A stretch of 64,000 nt of DNA from an uncultured Bacteroidales bacterium (GTDB lineage Bacteria > Bacteroidota > Bacteroidia > Bacteroidales > UBA932). The stretch's first letter is position 1; the number at the start of each line of letters is the position of its first letter. Under the pieces are notes generated by a model, which was not told the DNA's origin, did not search any database, and saw only the letters and a program-made list of their open reading frames with translations. The stretch is taken from NCBI GenBank assembly GCA_900541925.1, contig UQMB01000001.1, positions 1 through 64,000 of the forward strand. The letters are read 5' to 3'. This document shows, one piece after another, positions 16,249 through 24,690 of the stretch. The translations under genes and the position numbers were made by a program.

Positions 16249-17244
16249 ATGGTGATATCCAAGAGCTTTCCGGTCATAATGGCCGCATTCATTCTTGTCC
16301 CCTCTTGCACCCGTATGGAGCTCAAGAGGGAGATGAAGCGTTTTATGGCTTCGGAGATAGTGCTTCCGGCTGAGATGGAGAAGTCGCAGGGCGGGGCGAT
16401 CGTGCCCGTCCATCGGGAGGAACTCTCCGGGCCGAAGATGGTTATCTTCATCGACTCCACGGAATGTACTTCGTGCCGCCTTTCCAAGCTCATGGTCTAT
16501 GATAGTGTGGAGAGGCTGTCAGAAGAGAGCGGGAACTTCCGGCTCGTGGTGTTGATTTCCGCCAAGAAGGGCGAAGAGGCAAAAGTCCGTGATCTCCTCT
16601 CCCATTCGGAGATTCCATTCCCGGTGTATCTGGATTCGGGGCGGGAGTTTCGCGGACATAACCCCTCTATCCCTGACGACAGCCGTTTCCACAGTTTCTT
16701 CCTTGACGGTTCCGGCCGCCCGATATTGATTGGAGACCCGTCAGGGAGCGCCAGTATGATGTCATTGCTGAAGAAGAGGGCGTCAGTGGAAGTGTCTGAG
16801 ACAACGGAAATGTCGGCCGATGGAGTCTTTGCCTTGAGAAAATATTGTCTGGATGCAGCCAGGATCGGTGTGCCGGAGGTGGGAGAGGCTTTGGAGCGTG
16901 CCGGCGTTGGAGCAGTGCCATCTGGCCTTGGCGTTTTTGTGCCTCCGGCTGTTTGTGGGGAATGCCTGTCGCAGGAGGTGGAGACATTGAAGTCTTTGGA
17001 TATGGAGGGCCTTCTTGTCGTGGCGCCGGAGTCCCGGGCTGATGCTCTGCGTCAGGAGTTCGCCGAGATGTCGGGAGTTGAAGTTCTGCCCTATCCGGAG
17101 GCTTCGGTGGCCGGATTTGATGCCACCTCATATGATGGCGTGATATATTTTCGTGGCTCTGACTCACAAGTGAACGGTGTGTACCTGTCAAGCCGTGAGG
17201 CTCCGGAAGCATCTGAGGTGTTTGTTGCGCGGTGCAAGGGGTAG
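16249..17244 (+). CDS. Lipoprotein with two thioredoxin-like CxxC segments
   Basis: A 331-aa protein with signal and lipobox LVPSC (Cys20). The first segment has FIDSTECTSCRLSK (Cys73 and Cys76) in a thioredoxin-like context (strand before, helix after, then PFPVYLDS and SFFLDGSGRP). The second has VPPAVCGECLSQEVETL (Cys236 and Cys239). Two CxxC pairs suggest a periplasm-side thiol-disulfide protein; reductase, oxidase or isomerase direction cannot be told. Start chosen at ATG 16249, one base behind the previous stop; a frame from 16186 would add residues without a signal. Its place among Cys-containing peptides is suggestive. The second domain assignment is less sure than the first. Confidence 0.7.
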   Translation: MVISKSFPVIMAAFILVPSCTRMELKREMKRFMASEIVLPAEMEKSQGGAIVPVHREELSGPKMVIFIDSTECTSCRLSKLMVYDSVERLSEESGNFRLVVLISAKKGEEAKVRDLLSHSEIPFPVYLDSGREFRGHNPSIPDDSRFHSFFLDGSGRPILIGDPSGSASMMSLLKKRASVEVSETTEMSADGVFALRKYCLDAARIGVPEVGEALERAGVGAVPSGLGVFVPPAVCGECLSQEVETLKSLDMEGLLVVAPESRADALRQEFAEMSGVEVLPYPEASVAGFDATSYDGVIYFRGSDSQVNGVYLSSREAPEASEVFVARCKG

Positions 17245-17258
17245 GAGTATGTTTGTGA

Positions 17259-17317
17259 AAATGCAGCCCGACTGGTGTTCCGGAGGGCAATGTTTATAAA
17301 CTTTAAATCAAATGCTT
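17259..17317 (+). repeat. Conserved NVEALA-type 5' leader, copy 5
   Basis: A copy nearly identical to 10034-10092 (actggtgttccggagggcaa, then tgtttataaactttaaatc and aaatgctt), ending at the peptide ATG. It begins 14 bases after the thioredoxin-like gene. Confidence 0.75.
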
Positions 17318-17536
17318 ATGAAAAAAGCAATTATCGCGGCATCTGCCGCAATCATTCTGGCCGCAGGGGCGGCTACCTGCTGGACGGTGTTCGGGGGAAA
17401 CGAAGACGAGTTCTTCTGCGAGGATCTGGAGGCGCTGATGGACCAGGAGATCATCGTCGGGGATCTCTGTATGGTATGCCCTCATTCTGCTTGCACGACA
17501 CTGGGAGAAGTTTTGGAGGGACACCATAAGGCATGA
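17318..17536 (+). CDS. NVEALA-like secreted peptide precursor (EIIVGDLCMV tail type)
   Basis: A 72-aa precursor of the same type as 5249 and 11550, with tail MDQEIIVGDLCMVCPHSACT (C-x2-C-x3-C). The pro-region differs from all others at one spot: FFCEDLEAL instead of FFNENLEAL, adding one Cys next to the motif. The stop overlaps the following ATG (ATGA at 17533-17536). Confidence 0.85.
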   Translation: MKKAIIAASAAIILAAGAATCWTVFGGNEDEFFCEDLEALMDQEIIVGDLCMVCPHSACTTLGEVLEGHHKA

Positions 17537-18573
17537 TATTCAGACAGAAAAAGATTATTGCTGCTGCCGTCATCTTGCTGGCGGCAGTAGTTTCCTGCAT
17601 TTCTCCGTATGCGGATGATCCGTATCTTCGTAGCTTGAAGATCGGGGAGCAGGCTATATCCCCTGTGGACTCGTCAGATTTGGACATGTACGGGTATTGG
17701 CAGCCGATGGATGTCGTGAATACCTGCGATGGGTGGTTTGTAATTTCATCAGTTGACGGGGATTACCATCTGCTTTTTGTCAACCCGGGGAGCGGAGAGC
17801 ACTTCTATGCTATACGCCGTGGCAGGGGGCCTGGAGAGATTGTCTCTGGGGCGGACCTGCATAAATCAGGGAATGCCATCCGTTATTATGATTTCACGCG
17901 GACAAGGTGCATAGAGCTGGATGTCCGGAAGTCAATTGCCGCCCGTGCGGCTGTGTGTGATACGGTGGGGGATTTCAGCAAAGGCAGCAGGCTCGTGTAC
18001 CTCACATCATGCGGAAAGGATAAATTCGTCTCCGGATGCCTCATTGATGAGAATTATTGGTATGCGCTCTATGACAGGCAAGGTAAGTTCCTGTCAGGTG
18101 TTGAGGCAATTGCTGGACTGTCCAAGGACCGGGATAGGGCTTTGTCGGCTATGCTGAGTACGCGGTATGCTTCTTCCCCGGACGGGAAGCATCTGTGTGC
18201 TGCCAATGTGAACGTGCCTGTTGTTTCATTCGCTTCTGTATCTGGAGATATGCTGCGGGAGTCAAAAAGATTACAAGCTCAGTTCGATGGTGAAAAGGAA
18301 TCTCATGGGCGGACGGCGAAAAGCTATTTCAATGGGGTAATTGCCGATAGTAAGTGTGTCTATATCTTGTACTCCGGACATAGGATAACAGACCGTGAAA
18401 TGCCCTCCCACGAGTGCAGTCATATCCTTGTCTATGACTGGCAGGGAAATATCAGGCACCATTATTTTCTGTCCCGCCCAGTCTGCTCGATCAGTCTGAC
18501 GGATGACGGCTTCTATGCCGTTTCCACCTGGCCTTCGGGGAAACTGCTGCATTTTGTAACCGACGAGGTCTGA
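17533..18573 (+). CDS. 6-bladed beta-propeller lipoprotein (SPYADDPYLR subtype)
   Basis: A 346-aa lipoprotein with signal and lipobox AVVSC, ISPYADDPYLRSLKIGEQAI and the landmark RRGRGPGE; third member of the subtype with 5464 and 11765. Starts at the ATG overlapping the peptide stop. It is followed after 19 bases by another propeller gene. Confidence 0.88.
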   Translation: MIFRQKKIIAAAVILLAAVVSCISPYADDPYLRSLKIGEQAISPVDSSDLDMYGYWQPMDVVNTCDGWFVISSVDGDYHLLFVNPGSGEHFYAIRRGRGPGEIVSGADLHKSGNAIRYYDFTRTRCIELDVRKSIAARAAVCDTVGDFSKGSRLVYLTSCGKDKFVSGCLIDENYWYALYDRQGKFLSGVEAIAGLSKDRDRALSAMLSTRYASSPDGKHLCAANVNVPVVSFASVSGDMLRESKRLQAQFDGEKESHGRTAKSYFNGVIADSKCVYILYSGHRITDREMPSHECSHILVYDWQGNIRHHYFLSRPVCSISLTDDGFYAVSTWPSGKLLHFVTDEV

Positions 18574-18592
18574 TTTTAGAAAAACTAGTGAA

Positions 18593-19693
18593 ATGAAAAA
18601 ATATTGTTCTCTTTTACCTTTATGCCTGCTTGCGGGCCTGTATTCCTGTGGCGGTGACAAGCCTGCCGATGTGCTGACTCTTGACCTTGCCGAAGCTGTC
18701 CGCCCTTGTGGTGATGCGGTTGCCGTCGGGAGGAATTTCGATGTTGTTTCTTTCAATGATGTGAAGGCACCTTCAAGCATTGTGCTTCAGGATATGGGAC
18801 AGTCGGTATTCCGTATTGACGGCTCGCATTTCGGGCTGGTAGAGCATCAGCTTCAGGGACCGACGCGCATCTTCCGCGTAGATGAGTCTGACGGGCGGGC
18901 CGAACTCGTGATTGACTGTACCGGCCGTGGGCCGGGGGAGTATCTGTCGGTGTCCGGCATTGAGTACCGTGGTGGCAAGTTCACTTTTGCGGATGAGATG
19001 TCCGGGAAATTCCTGACATACGATGCGGAAGGGAATTTCGTCAGCGAAAAGTCTATGGAGCGCGGCAAGAACATCTGCTATATTAAAGATGGCAATATAT
19101 GCGTGGGCAATATGTATGGCTCTGACACTGATTTGGATATCTTCGCCCCTGACGGGATGCTTCTCAAGAGCTACAAGCTCAGCCCTGATGGAGTCAAATC
19201 AAGGATGCTTAGGCCTCAGGGCGTCAAGAATTGGAATGGTGCCTACATCTTCCAGCCGGCGTTGTCCGATACTTTGTACAGAATTACCGTTGATGCGGCC
19301 GTTCCATATATGGTACTTCAGCCTGGCAAATATAAGATGCCGGAGAGCCTGTATTCTACTCTTGACTATGCTGCGATGTCCAAGTATATTGACAATGTTG
19401 ATTGTCGGGTCTATGGGGATTATGCGTTTTGCAGTTTTAATCATTCTGAGAAACTGTACAGGACGGTCTGGTCTCTGAAGGACGCTTCGCTGCTCTTTTC
19501 CACGGCCATTTCCGGGCCGGATGATGTTCTTGGGCCTCAGGTTGAAATCAATGGGGAGCAGGTGTGTGTATGGCCGGATGGTGGTAACGGAGATGATTTT
19601 TATTCTGTGCTTCTTCCTCCTGATGCTGAGCGTCTTTTCCCGGATAGAGGTTCGGATGCCGGTCCTGTGGTCGTGCATGTCAAGGTGAAATAG
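18593..19693 (+). CDS. 6-bladed beta-propeller lipoprotein
   Basis: A 366-aa lipoprotein with signal MKKYCSLLPLCLLAGLYSC (Cys19) and the landmark CTGRGPGEY near residue 109; the FN/strand pattern (SGIEYRGGKFTFADEMSGKF) is typical of 6-bladed propellers. No peptide partner. A relic of the front of a similar gene lies at 7919-7985. The stop codon is immediately followed by the ATG of the membrane protein at 19694. Confidence 0.85.
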   Translation: MKKYCSLLPLCLLAGLYSCGGDKPADVLTLDLAEAVRPCGDAVAVGRNFDVVSFNDVKAPSSIVLQDMGQSVFRIDGSHFGLVEHQLQGPTRIFRVDESDGRAELVIDCTGRGPGEYLSVSGIEYRGGKFTFADEMSGKFLTYDAEGNFVSEKSMERGKNICYIKDGNICVGNMYGSDTDLDIFAPDGMLLKSYKLSPDGVKSRMLRPQGVKNWNGAYIFQPALSDTLYRITVDAAVPYMVLQPGKYKMPESLYSTLDYAAMSKYIDNVDCRVYGDYAFCSFNHSEKLYRTVWSLKDASLLFSTAISGPDDVLGPQVEINGEQVCVWPDGGNGDDFYSVLLPPDAERLFPDRGSDAGPVVVHVKVK

Positions 19694-21112
19694 ATGCTCT
19701 ATCTGCTGCTGTTCATAGCTATGTGCCTGGCGTTTCGGGCAGGGCGCGTCCCGATGAGGGTCGCGGCCTTTGCCGCAGTATGCTTGTGGGGTGCGTATGA
19801 GTCGTTCTATGGGCTGCTGCAGATTATTGGTCTGGAGCCGTCTTTCAATCCGGCCTTTGTGCTGACCGGGCATTTTGAGAATCCTGGACCTTTCGGCGGC
19901 TTCATCGCCATGACGATGGCCGTGTCGGGAGGGTATCTTCTGCGTTTCTGGAGGCGTCGCCGTGGCTTTTATCGCGCTGCGCTGTTCGGTGTCGCCACGC
20001 TGAACTTCACCCTGGGGCTTCTGGTGCTCCCGGCTTCGATGAGCCGCGCTGCCTGGTTCGCCCTTGCGGCCGCCTTGCTGTCAGTCCTGCTCATGGACAG
20101 GAAGTCGCGGGAGTGGGTTCGCCGTCATCGTGCATTGTGCTTCTCTGTGGCTGGTCTTGCTCTTGTTGCCGTTGGTGGGGCGTTCATGATGAAGCGCGAT
20201 TCCGCCCTTGGGCGCTTGCACATCTGGCGGATTGAGGCCATGGCTATAGCACAGCACCCTCTCGGTACCGGGCATGGAACGGCTCTCGGTACATACGGCA
20301 AGGTGCAGGAACAGTTTTTCCGGGAACATCTTCCCGATGTGCCGGAGTCTGTCGTGCGTGTGGCCGGTTGTCCGGAATTCCCGTTCAATGAATATCTTGG
20401 CATCGGGATGGAGGCTGGTGTGCTGGGGCTGGTTCTATCTTTGGCCGTGATGTTTGGGGCGATCTTCATGCTTGTCAGACGCATGGATCTGATGGCCCCG
20501 GGTCTGATTGCATGGGCGGTTTTCGCTCTGGCTTCATACCCGTTGAGCGTCCCGCAGACATCAGTCCTATTGCTTGTTTTTCTGGCTTCTGCCGTACCGT
20601 CTCGGTATCGTGCGGCTTCAGGCTGGAAATGTGTTTGCCTGCGCGCTCTTGCGGTTGCCGGGGCGGCTGTCGCCGTTTTCGTCCTCTCGCGCCCGTCGAG
20701 GCTTGAAGGAGGCCTGATCGACAGGAGCGCATACCGGGAGATGTACAGCAGGGGATACCTTCTCTACCAGTCGGGGCAGCATGAAGAGAGCAATGAAATC
20801 CTTGCCGAAGGCGCCGGAATCTCCTCCGATCCTATGTTCCATGTCATCATGGGGCGCAATTCAGAGGCCATCGGCGATGCGGGGGCAGCTGAGGCCGAAT
20901 ACCTTACGGCCTGGTATATGGTCCCCTGCCGCATCTATCCTCTCGTGCGTCTGATGCGGCTCAAAATACGCTGCGGTGACAACGCTGCGGCCATCAGTAT
21001 CGGAGAGAAGATAATCTCTGTGCCTGTCCGTGACGGGCATCGCAACATGCTGAGGCTCAAGGAAGAGACCACTGTGTCACTGGATTCGCTGAGAAATGGA
21101 AATCACAGATAG
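19694..21112 (+). CDS. O-antigen-ligase/polymerase-like membrane protein with TPR-like tail
   Basis: A 472-aa integral membrane protein with about ten hydrophobic segments in residues 1-340 and a soluble, helical, TPR-like end (about 345-472; YSRGYLLYQSGQHEESNEIL, AGAAEAEYLTAWY). The pattern resembles the O-antigen ligase (Wzy/WaaL, PF04932-like) group: the large loop before the last segments holds IWRIEAMAIAQHPLGTGHGT and PFNEYLGIGMEAGVLGL. These proteins join or polymerise glycans at the outer face of the inner membrane, but members beside peptide/propeller genes have no known job that I can state. It directly abuts the propeller gene at 18593. Confidence 0.75.
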   Translation: MLYLLLFIAMCLAFRAGRVPMRVAAFAAVCLWGAYESFYGLLQIIGLEPSFNPAFVLTGHFENPGPFGGFIAMTMAVSGGYLLRFWRRRRGFYRAALFGVATLNFTLGLLVLPASMSRAAWFALAAALLSVLLMDRKSREWVRRHRALCFSVAGLALVAVGGAFMMKRDSALGRLHIWRIEAMAIAQHPLGTGHGTALGTYGKVQEQFFREHLPDVPESVVRVAGCPEFPFNEYLGIGMEAGVLGLVLSLAVMFGAIFMLVRRMDLMAPGLIAWAVFALASYPLSVPQTSVLLLVFLASAVPSRYRAASGWKCVCLRALAVAGAAVAVFVLSRPSRLEGGLIDRSAYREMYSRGYLLYQSGQHEESNEILAEGAGISSDPMFHVIMGRNSEAIGDAGAAEAEYLTAWYMVPCRIYPLVRLMRLKIRCGDNAAAISIGEKIISVPVRDGHRNMLRLKEETTVSLDSLRNGNHR

Positions 21113-21129
21113 TTTTTCTTATAACTCAT

Positions 21130-21137
21130 TAATTTTG
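21130..21137 (+). promoter_or_regulatory. -7 box (TAATTTTG) upstream of the propeller at 21170
   Basis: TAATTTTG fits TAnnTTTG and lies 33 bases before the ATG. No clear TTG is seen at the expected distance upstream. Confidence 0.5.
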
Positions 21138-21169
21138 TCTTGAAAGAACGGATAAAACCTTATTGACAG

Positions 21170-22282
21170 ATGAAAAAAACAATCTACATTTTTGTTGCAG
21201 TTCTGCTCGCCGCCGGTTGTAGCAGGCAGGCTGACACGTCCTGGCCGGAGTGCAGTCAGTCAAGCGCGGACATTCAGTATGCCGATCTTAAGCTTGAGCG
21301 CATCCAACTGGATTCCGTGTATACTTCAGGAGACGGCTATTCCGGAGTATATCGAGATGACGGCTTGTACTTCTATGACAAGTACTTCGGCTACCTCTTC
21401 GTATTCAATGCGGACGGTCATCTTAAGTCAAGAGCATTAGGCATGGGCAACGGGCCCAAGGAAATCAAGATCAAGGATGGCCTTGCTTGTGCGGCCTCAT
21501 CCGCAGGAGACCTCTGCATTGCCGGATCAACGCTTGATTTCCAAGTATATGACGCTTCGAAAGACAGAACAGCCTATACAATGATGGCTTTCAAGCCTGA
21601 CATGGGACGTTCTCCTGAGAATTTCTGCAACTATTCGTATCCCGAAGAGGATATTCAGTCATCATACGATGGCCGATATTTCCACATCAATCTCGATTCT
21701 CAACATCCGGAGTTCAATTATTTCGATCATACTGGGGATTATCTGGAAAACTCTTTCCACATAGCGAAAATCGACATCAAAAGCCAGGGTGTCACTCTTC
21801 TCTGCAAAGGATATCCGCGAGTGTACGTCTCTGAGCCGTATAAATATGCCAGTTTCAATCTTGTGAATTTTACGCCGTCGGATGGTGGTTTCTATGTCAA
21901 TTTCGAGGCGGACTCCACGATTTATCGCTGTGACATGGACTTCCATGCTCTTGAGGCATTCGGCCGTGCTGGAAGGGAAGTGGACTCGGACTATCTTTCT
22001 GTCCGTTCCTACGGAGATGCGGACAAGTACATAAAGAATCGTCAGGAAAAAGGGTCATACGGGAAGATTGCAGTCGCTGGTGGCTATATTTTCAGAAGCT
22101 ACGCCCGCGGAGCTGCTTCGTCTGTCGACGGGCTCCAGATTTACAGTGACGGGGTACTCATCGGCGATGTTGGCGTCCCTAAAGGTTTCCGCGTGGCCGG
22201 AAAAATCGGGAACAGGTTCTTCTCGGAGATATTCTCCGACCCTGACAGCGGACAATTGAGCTACTTTGCCTTCTCGCTATGA
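21170..22282 (+). CDS. BF3164-like propeller lipoprotein
   Basis: A 370-aa lipoprotein with signal and lipobox LLAAGC (Cys17), then the landmark MGNGPKEIK near residue 90, the form typical of BF3164-type (TolB-like) propellers. Base and codon use look a little less GC-rich than its neighbours at the start, which I do not regard as significant. It is the last propeller of the array and has its own -7 box. Probably anchored in the outer membrane; ligand unknown. Confidence 0.82.
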   Translation: MKKTIYIFVAVLLAAGCSRQADTSWPECSQSSADIQYADLKLERIQLDSVYTSGDGYSGVYRDDGLYFYDKYFGYLFVFNADGHLKSRALGMGNGPKEIKIKDGLACAASSAGDLCIAGSTLDFQVYDASKDRTAYTMMAFKPDMGRSPENFCNYSYPEEDIQSSYDGRYFHINLDSQHPEFNYFDHTGDYLENSFHIAKIDIKSQGVTLLCKGYPRVYVSEPYKYASFNLVNFTPSDGGFYVNFEADSTIYRCDMDFHALEAFGRAGREVDSDYLSVRSYGDADKYIKNRQEKGSYGKIAVAGGYIFRSYARGAASSVDGLQIYSDGVLIGDVGVPKGFRVAGKIGNRFFSEIFSDPDSGQLSYFAFSL

Positions 22283-22399
22283 TGGACAGGTACATGCGAT
22301 CTTCTGTCGTTGAGCCCGGCCGCGCCGTGATAAATCCGCCGCCCCCTCCAGCCACCGCCCCAGACCGCCTCGCCTTGTCGCTACCCGAACCAATAGCAA

Positions 22400-23185
22400 A
22401 TGAAGAAAAGAACCAAAAATATCATTAAGATAGTGAGCATAGTCTGTATCGCACTCTGCTCGCTGGTGCTGCTGCATTATGCCCGGCGGGCATTGATCTG
22501 CGACCGTTTCATCATCAAGGGCCATTCGATGGAGCCGACCCTCTATGGCGGCCGGGCCGTATATGTCAACAAGCTCATCGCCGGCCCGAGGGTGTTCACT
22601 GACTTTGATTTCAGCAAGCCGCAGCTGCACTGCCTCAGGCTTCCCGGGCTGCGCGATGTCAGAGTGGGGGACTTTGTGGTCTACAACAGCCCGGGCGGCA
22701 AGGGCCCCGGCAAGATTGGCTTCAAGGTCAACTATGTCTACGCCAAACGCTGCGCCGCCTGCCCCGGGGACACCCTCAGCATCATAGATTCACGCTATGT
22801 CAATTCGCGGACCGGAAGCATAGGCGTGCCGCCACAGAACGAGGAGCGTCTCAAGCAAATGCCGGATTCTCTCCTGCTACGCCTCAAGTGTCTGCGCGCC
22901 GGGCAGTTCGCACAGATGCAGGACGAGTGGACCGTCAAGGATTTCGGCCCCGTGGCCGTGCCCCGAAAGGGGATGAGCGTCACGCTCTCTCCGGAAGCCG
23001 CAAACATATACTCCCGGGTGATAGAATACGAGACCGGCCGCCCCGCGTCTGAACTTGCCGGACAGGTCTACACCTTCGCCAAGGACTACTATTTCTTCGT
23101 CGGGGACAATGTCTGCGATTCCCGCGACAGCCGCTACGACGGATTCGTCCCTGAAGATTTCATCATCGGTGTGTTCAAACCATAA
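22400..23185 (+). CDS. lepB: Signal peptidase I (S26 family)
   Basis: A 261-aa protein with one N-terminal membrane segment (about residues 8-26), the catalytic serine in GHSMEPT (Ser43), the likely catalytic lysine in VYAKRCAACPGD (Lys116), and the C-terminal box GDNxxDSRDSRYDGFVPEDFIIG. It cleaves signal peptides at the periplasmic face. It is shorter than the usual Bacteroidales house-keeping enzyme (which I expect to be longer, with a large insertion), so it may be a second, specialised copy. It lies 117 bases behind the propeller array; that spacer has nothing notable. Confidence 0.85.
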   Translation: MKKRTKNIIKIVSIVCIALCSLVLLHYARRALICDRFIIKGHSMEPTLYGGRAVYVNKLIAGPRVFTDFDFSKPQLHCLRLPGLRDVRVGDFVVYNSPGGKGPGKIGFKVNYVYAKRCAACPGDTLSIIDSRYVNSRTGSIGVPPQNEERLKQMPDSLLLRLKCLRAGQFAQMQDEWTVKDFGPVAVPRKGMSVTLSPEAANIYSRVIEYETGRPASELAGQVYTFAKDYYFFVGDNVCDSRDSRYDGFVPEDFIIGVFKP

Positions 23186-23192
23186 TTTTCAT

Positions 23193-23200
23193 TATATTTG
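23193..23200 (+). promoter_or_regulatory. -7 box (TATATTTG) of the RND operon
   Basis: Perfect TAnnTTTG 20 bases before ATG 23221, between the signal peptidase gene and the TolC gene; no clear -33 TTG. It suggests that the transporter genes have their own transcript. Confidence 0.6.
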
Positions 23201-23220
23201 TGAGTGACTATTCGTTGCCT

Positions 23221-24690
23221 ATGGTTCATCGAGTAAACTTTTTGTTCGGATTCTTCCTTGCGCTGCTTCCTCTGCACGCTCAGGACATGACCCTTGATGA
23301 GGTGATATCCGAGGCCCGCGTCCGCTCGGTCGCGGCTCTTTCCGCCAAGTCCTCCTTCGTCTCGGATTATTGGGCGTGGCGGGCCTATCAGGCCAGCCGC
23401 CTGCCGTCCCTGCATCTGTACGGGGAACTGGGCTCGTTTGACCGCTCCCTTCGCCTGCTCCAGAACTATGAGACGGGCGAGATGCTCTATACCAAGAACT
23501 ACAACATGCAGAACAGCGTGGGCCTCCAGCTCCGTCAGAACATACCGTTCACCGGAGGCACCCTCTACCTCTACTCGGATCTGCGCCGTATCGACCAGTT
23601 CGGCTCGTCTTCGGAGAACACATGGTATGCGCAGCCGGTGACGGTATCCTACCGTCAGCCGCTCTTCGCCTACAACCAGTTCAAGTGGGACAAGCTGATC
23701 TCCCCTAAAGAATACGAGAAGGCGAAGCGGACATACCTCGAGTCGATGGAATCCGTGACAGTGCGGGCTGTGGACATGTTCTACCGGGTGATGACGGCCA
23801 GGCAGGTCTACGAATCCTCGCGCACCAACTACGAGAACACCTCCCGTATGCTGAGGGTCGCCGCCGACCGCATGGCGATAGGTTCCGTGACCCGTTCCGA
23901 CTATCTCCAGCTCGAACTCCGCATGCTCAACGACAGCATATCCATCAACGAGAATCTGGTCAAGCTCAACGAGGCCCGCATGTCCCTTAATTCGCTGCTC
24001 GGCTTCGACGAGTCCCGCAAGGTGAACCCGGTGCTCGAAGAGACGCTGCCGGACATAGAGATGGACTATGCCATGGTGCTGGACAAATCATCCTCCAACT
24101 CTTCGTTCAACCTCGGCAACGCCATCGACATGCTCAACGCGGAGGCGACCGTGGCGCGGGCCAAGGCCAGCCGCGGCATCACGATGGAGCTCAACGCCCG
24201 CTTCGGCCTCTCCAACTCTGCCTCCGCGCTGCCCGACACATACCGCAACCTTCTCGACCAGGAGGTCGTCGGGCTCACATTCTCCATCCCGATATTCGAC
24301 TGGGGAGAGGGCAAGGGCAAGGTGATGAAGGCCGAGGCGGCGGCCGATGTGGTCAAGGCGCAGGTGGAGCAGGCCGAGAACGACAAACGCATCAGTCTCT
24401 ACACGGCCGTGGGGCAGTTCAACAACCAGCGCCGCCTGTGCGACGTGTCCCGCCGCGCGAGGGCGATAGCCGCCGAGCGCTACGAGCTCGTGATGGAGAG
24501 GTTCCGCAGCGGCAAGGCCACGGTGACGGATCTCAACACGGCGCGCACGGAGAGCGACTCCGCGGAGAGCAAATACATCCAGGACATATGCAACTTCTGG
24601 AATTATTACTACACATTGCGTAAACTCACCCTCTATGACTTCATAGCCGGGGAAGATATAAAAGTGAACTATGATGAGATGCTTGATTGA
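23221..24690 (+). CDS. TolC-family outer membrane efflux protein
   Basis: A 489-aa protein with signal peptide (MVHRVNFLFGFFLALLPLHA) and the long paired helices and strand segments of TolC/OEP proteins (SVGLQLRQNIPFTGGTLYLY, VVGLTFSIPIFDWGEGKGKV). It forms the outer-membrane channel of a tripartite transporter. I start at ATG 23221, which gives a clean signal; a GTG at 23200 overlaps the promoter box. It overlaps the membrane-fusion gene by 20 bases, so the set is an operon. Confidence 0.9.
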   Translation: MVHRVNFLFGFFLALLPLHAQDMTLDEVISEARVRSVAALSAKSSFVSDYWAWRAYQASRLPSLHLYGELGSFDRSLRLLQNYETGEMLYTKNYNMQNSVGLQLRQNIPFTGGTLYLYSDLRRIDQFGSSSENTWYAQPVTVSYRQPLFAYNQFKWDKLISPKEYEKAKRTYLESMESVTVRAVDMFYRVMTARQVYESSRTNYENTSRMLRVAADRMAIGSVTRSDYLQLELRMLNDSISINENLVKLNEARMSLNSLLGFDESRKVNPVLEETLPDIEMDYAMVLDKSSSNSSFNLGNAIDMLNAEATVARAKASRGITMELNARFGLSNSASALPDTYRNLLDQEVVGLTFSIPIFDWGEGKGKVMKAEAAADVVKAQVEQAENDKRISLYTAVGQFNNQRRLCDVSRRARAIAAERYELVMERFRSGKATVTDLNTARTESDSAESKYIQDICNFWNYYYTLRKLTLYDFIAGEDIKVNYDEMLD

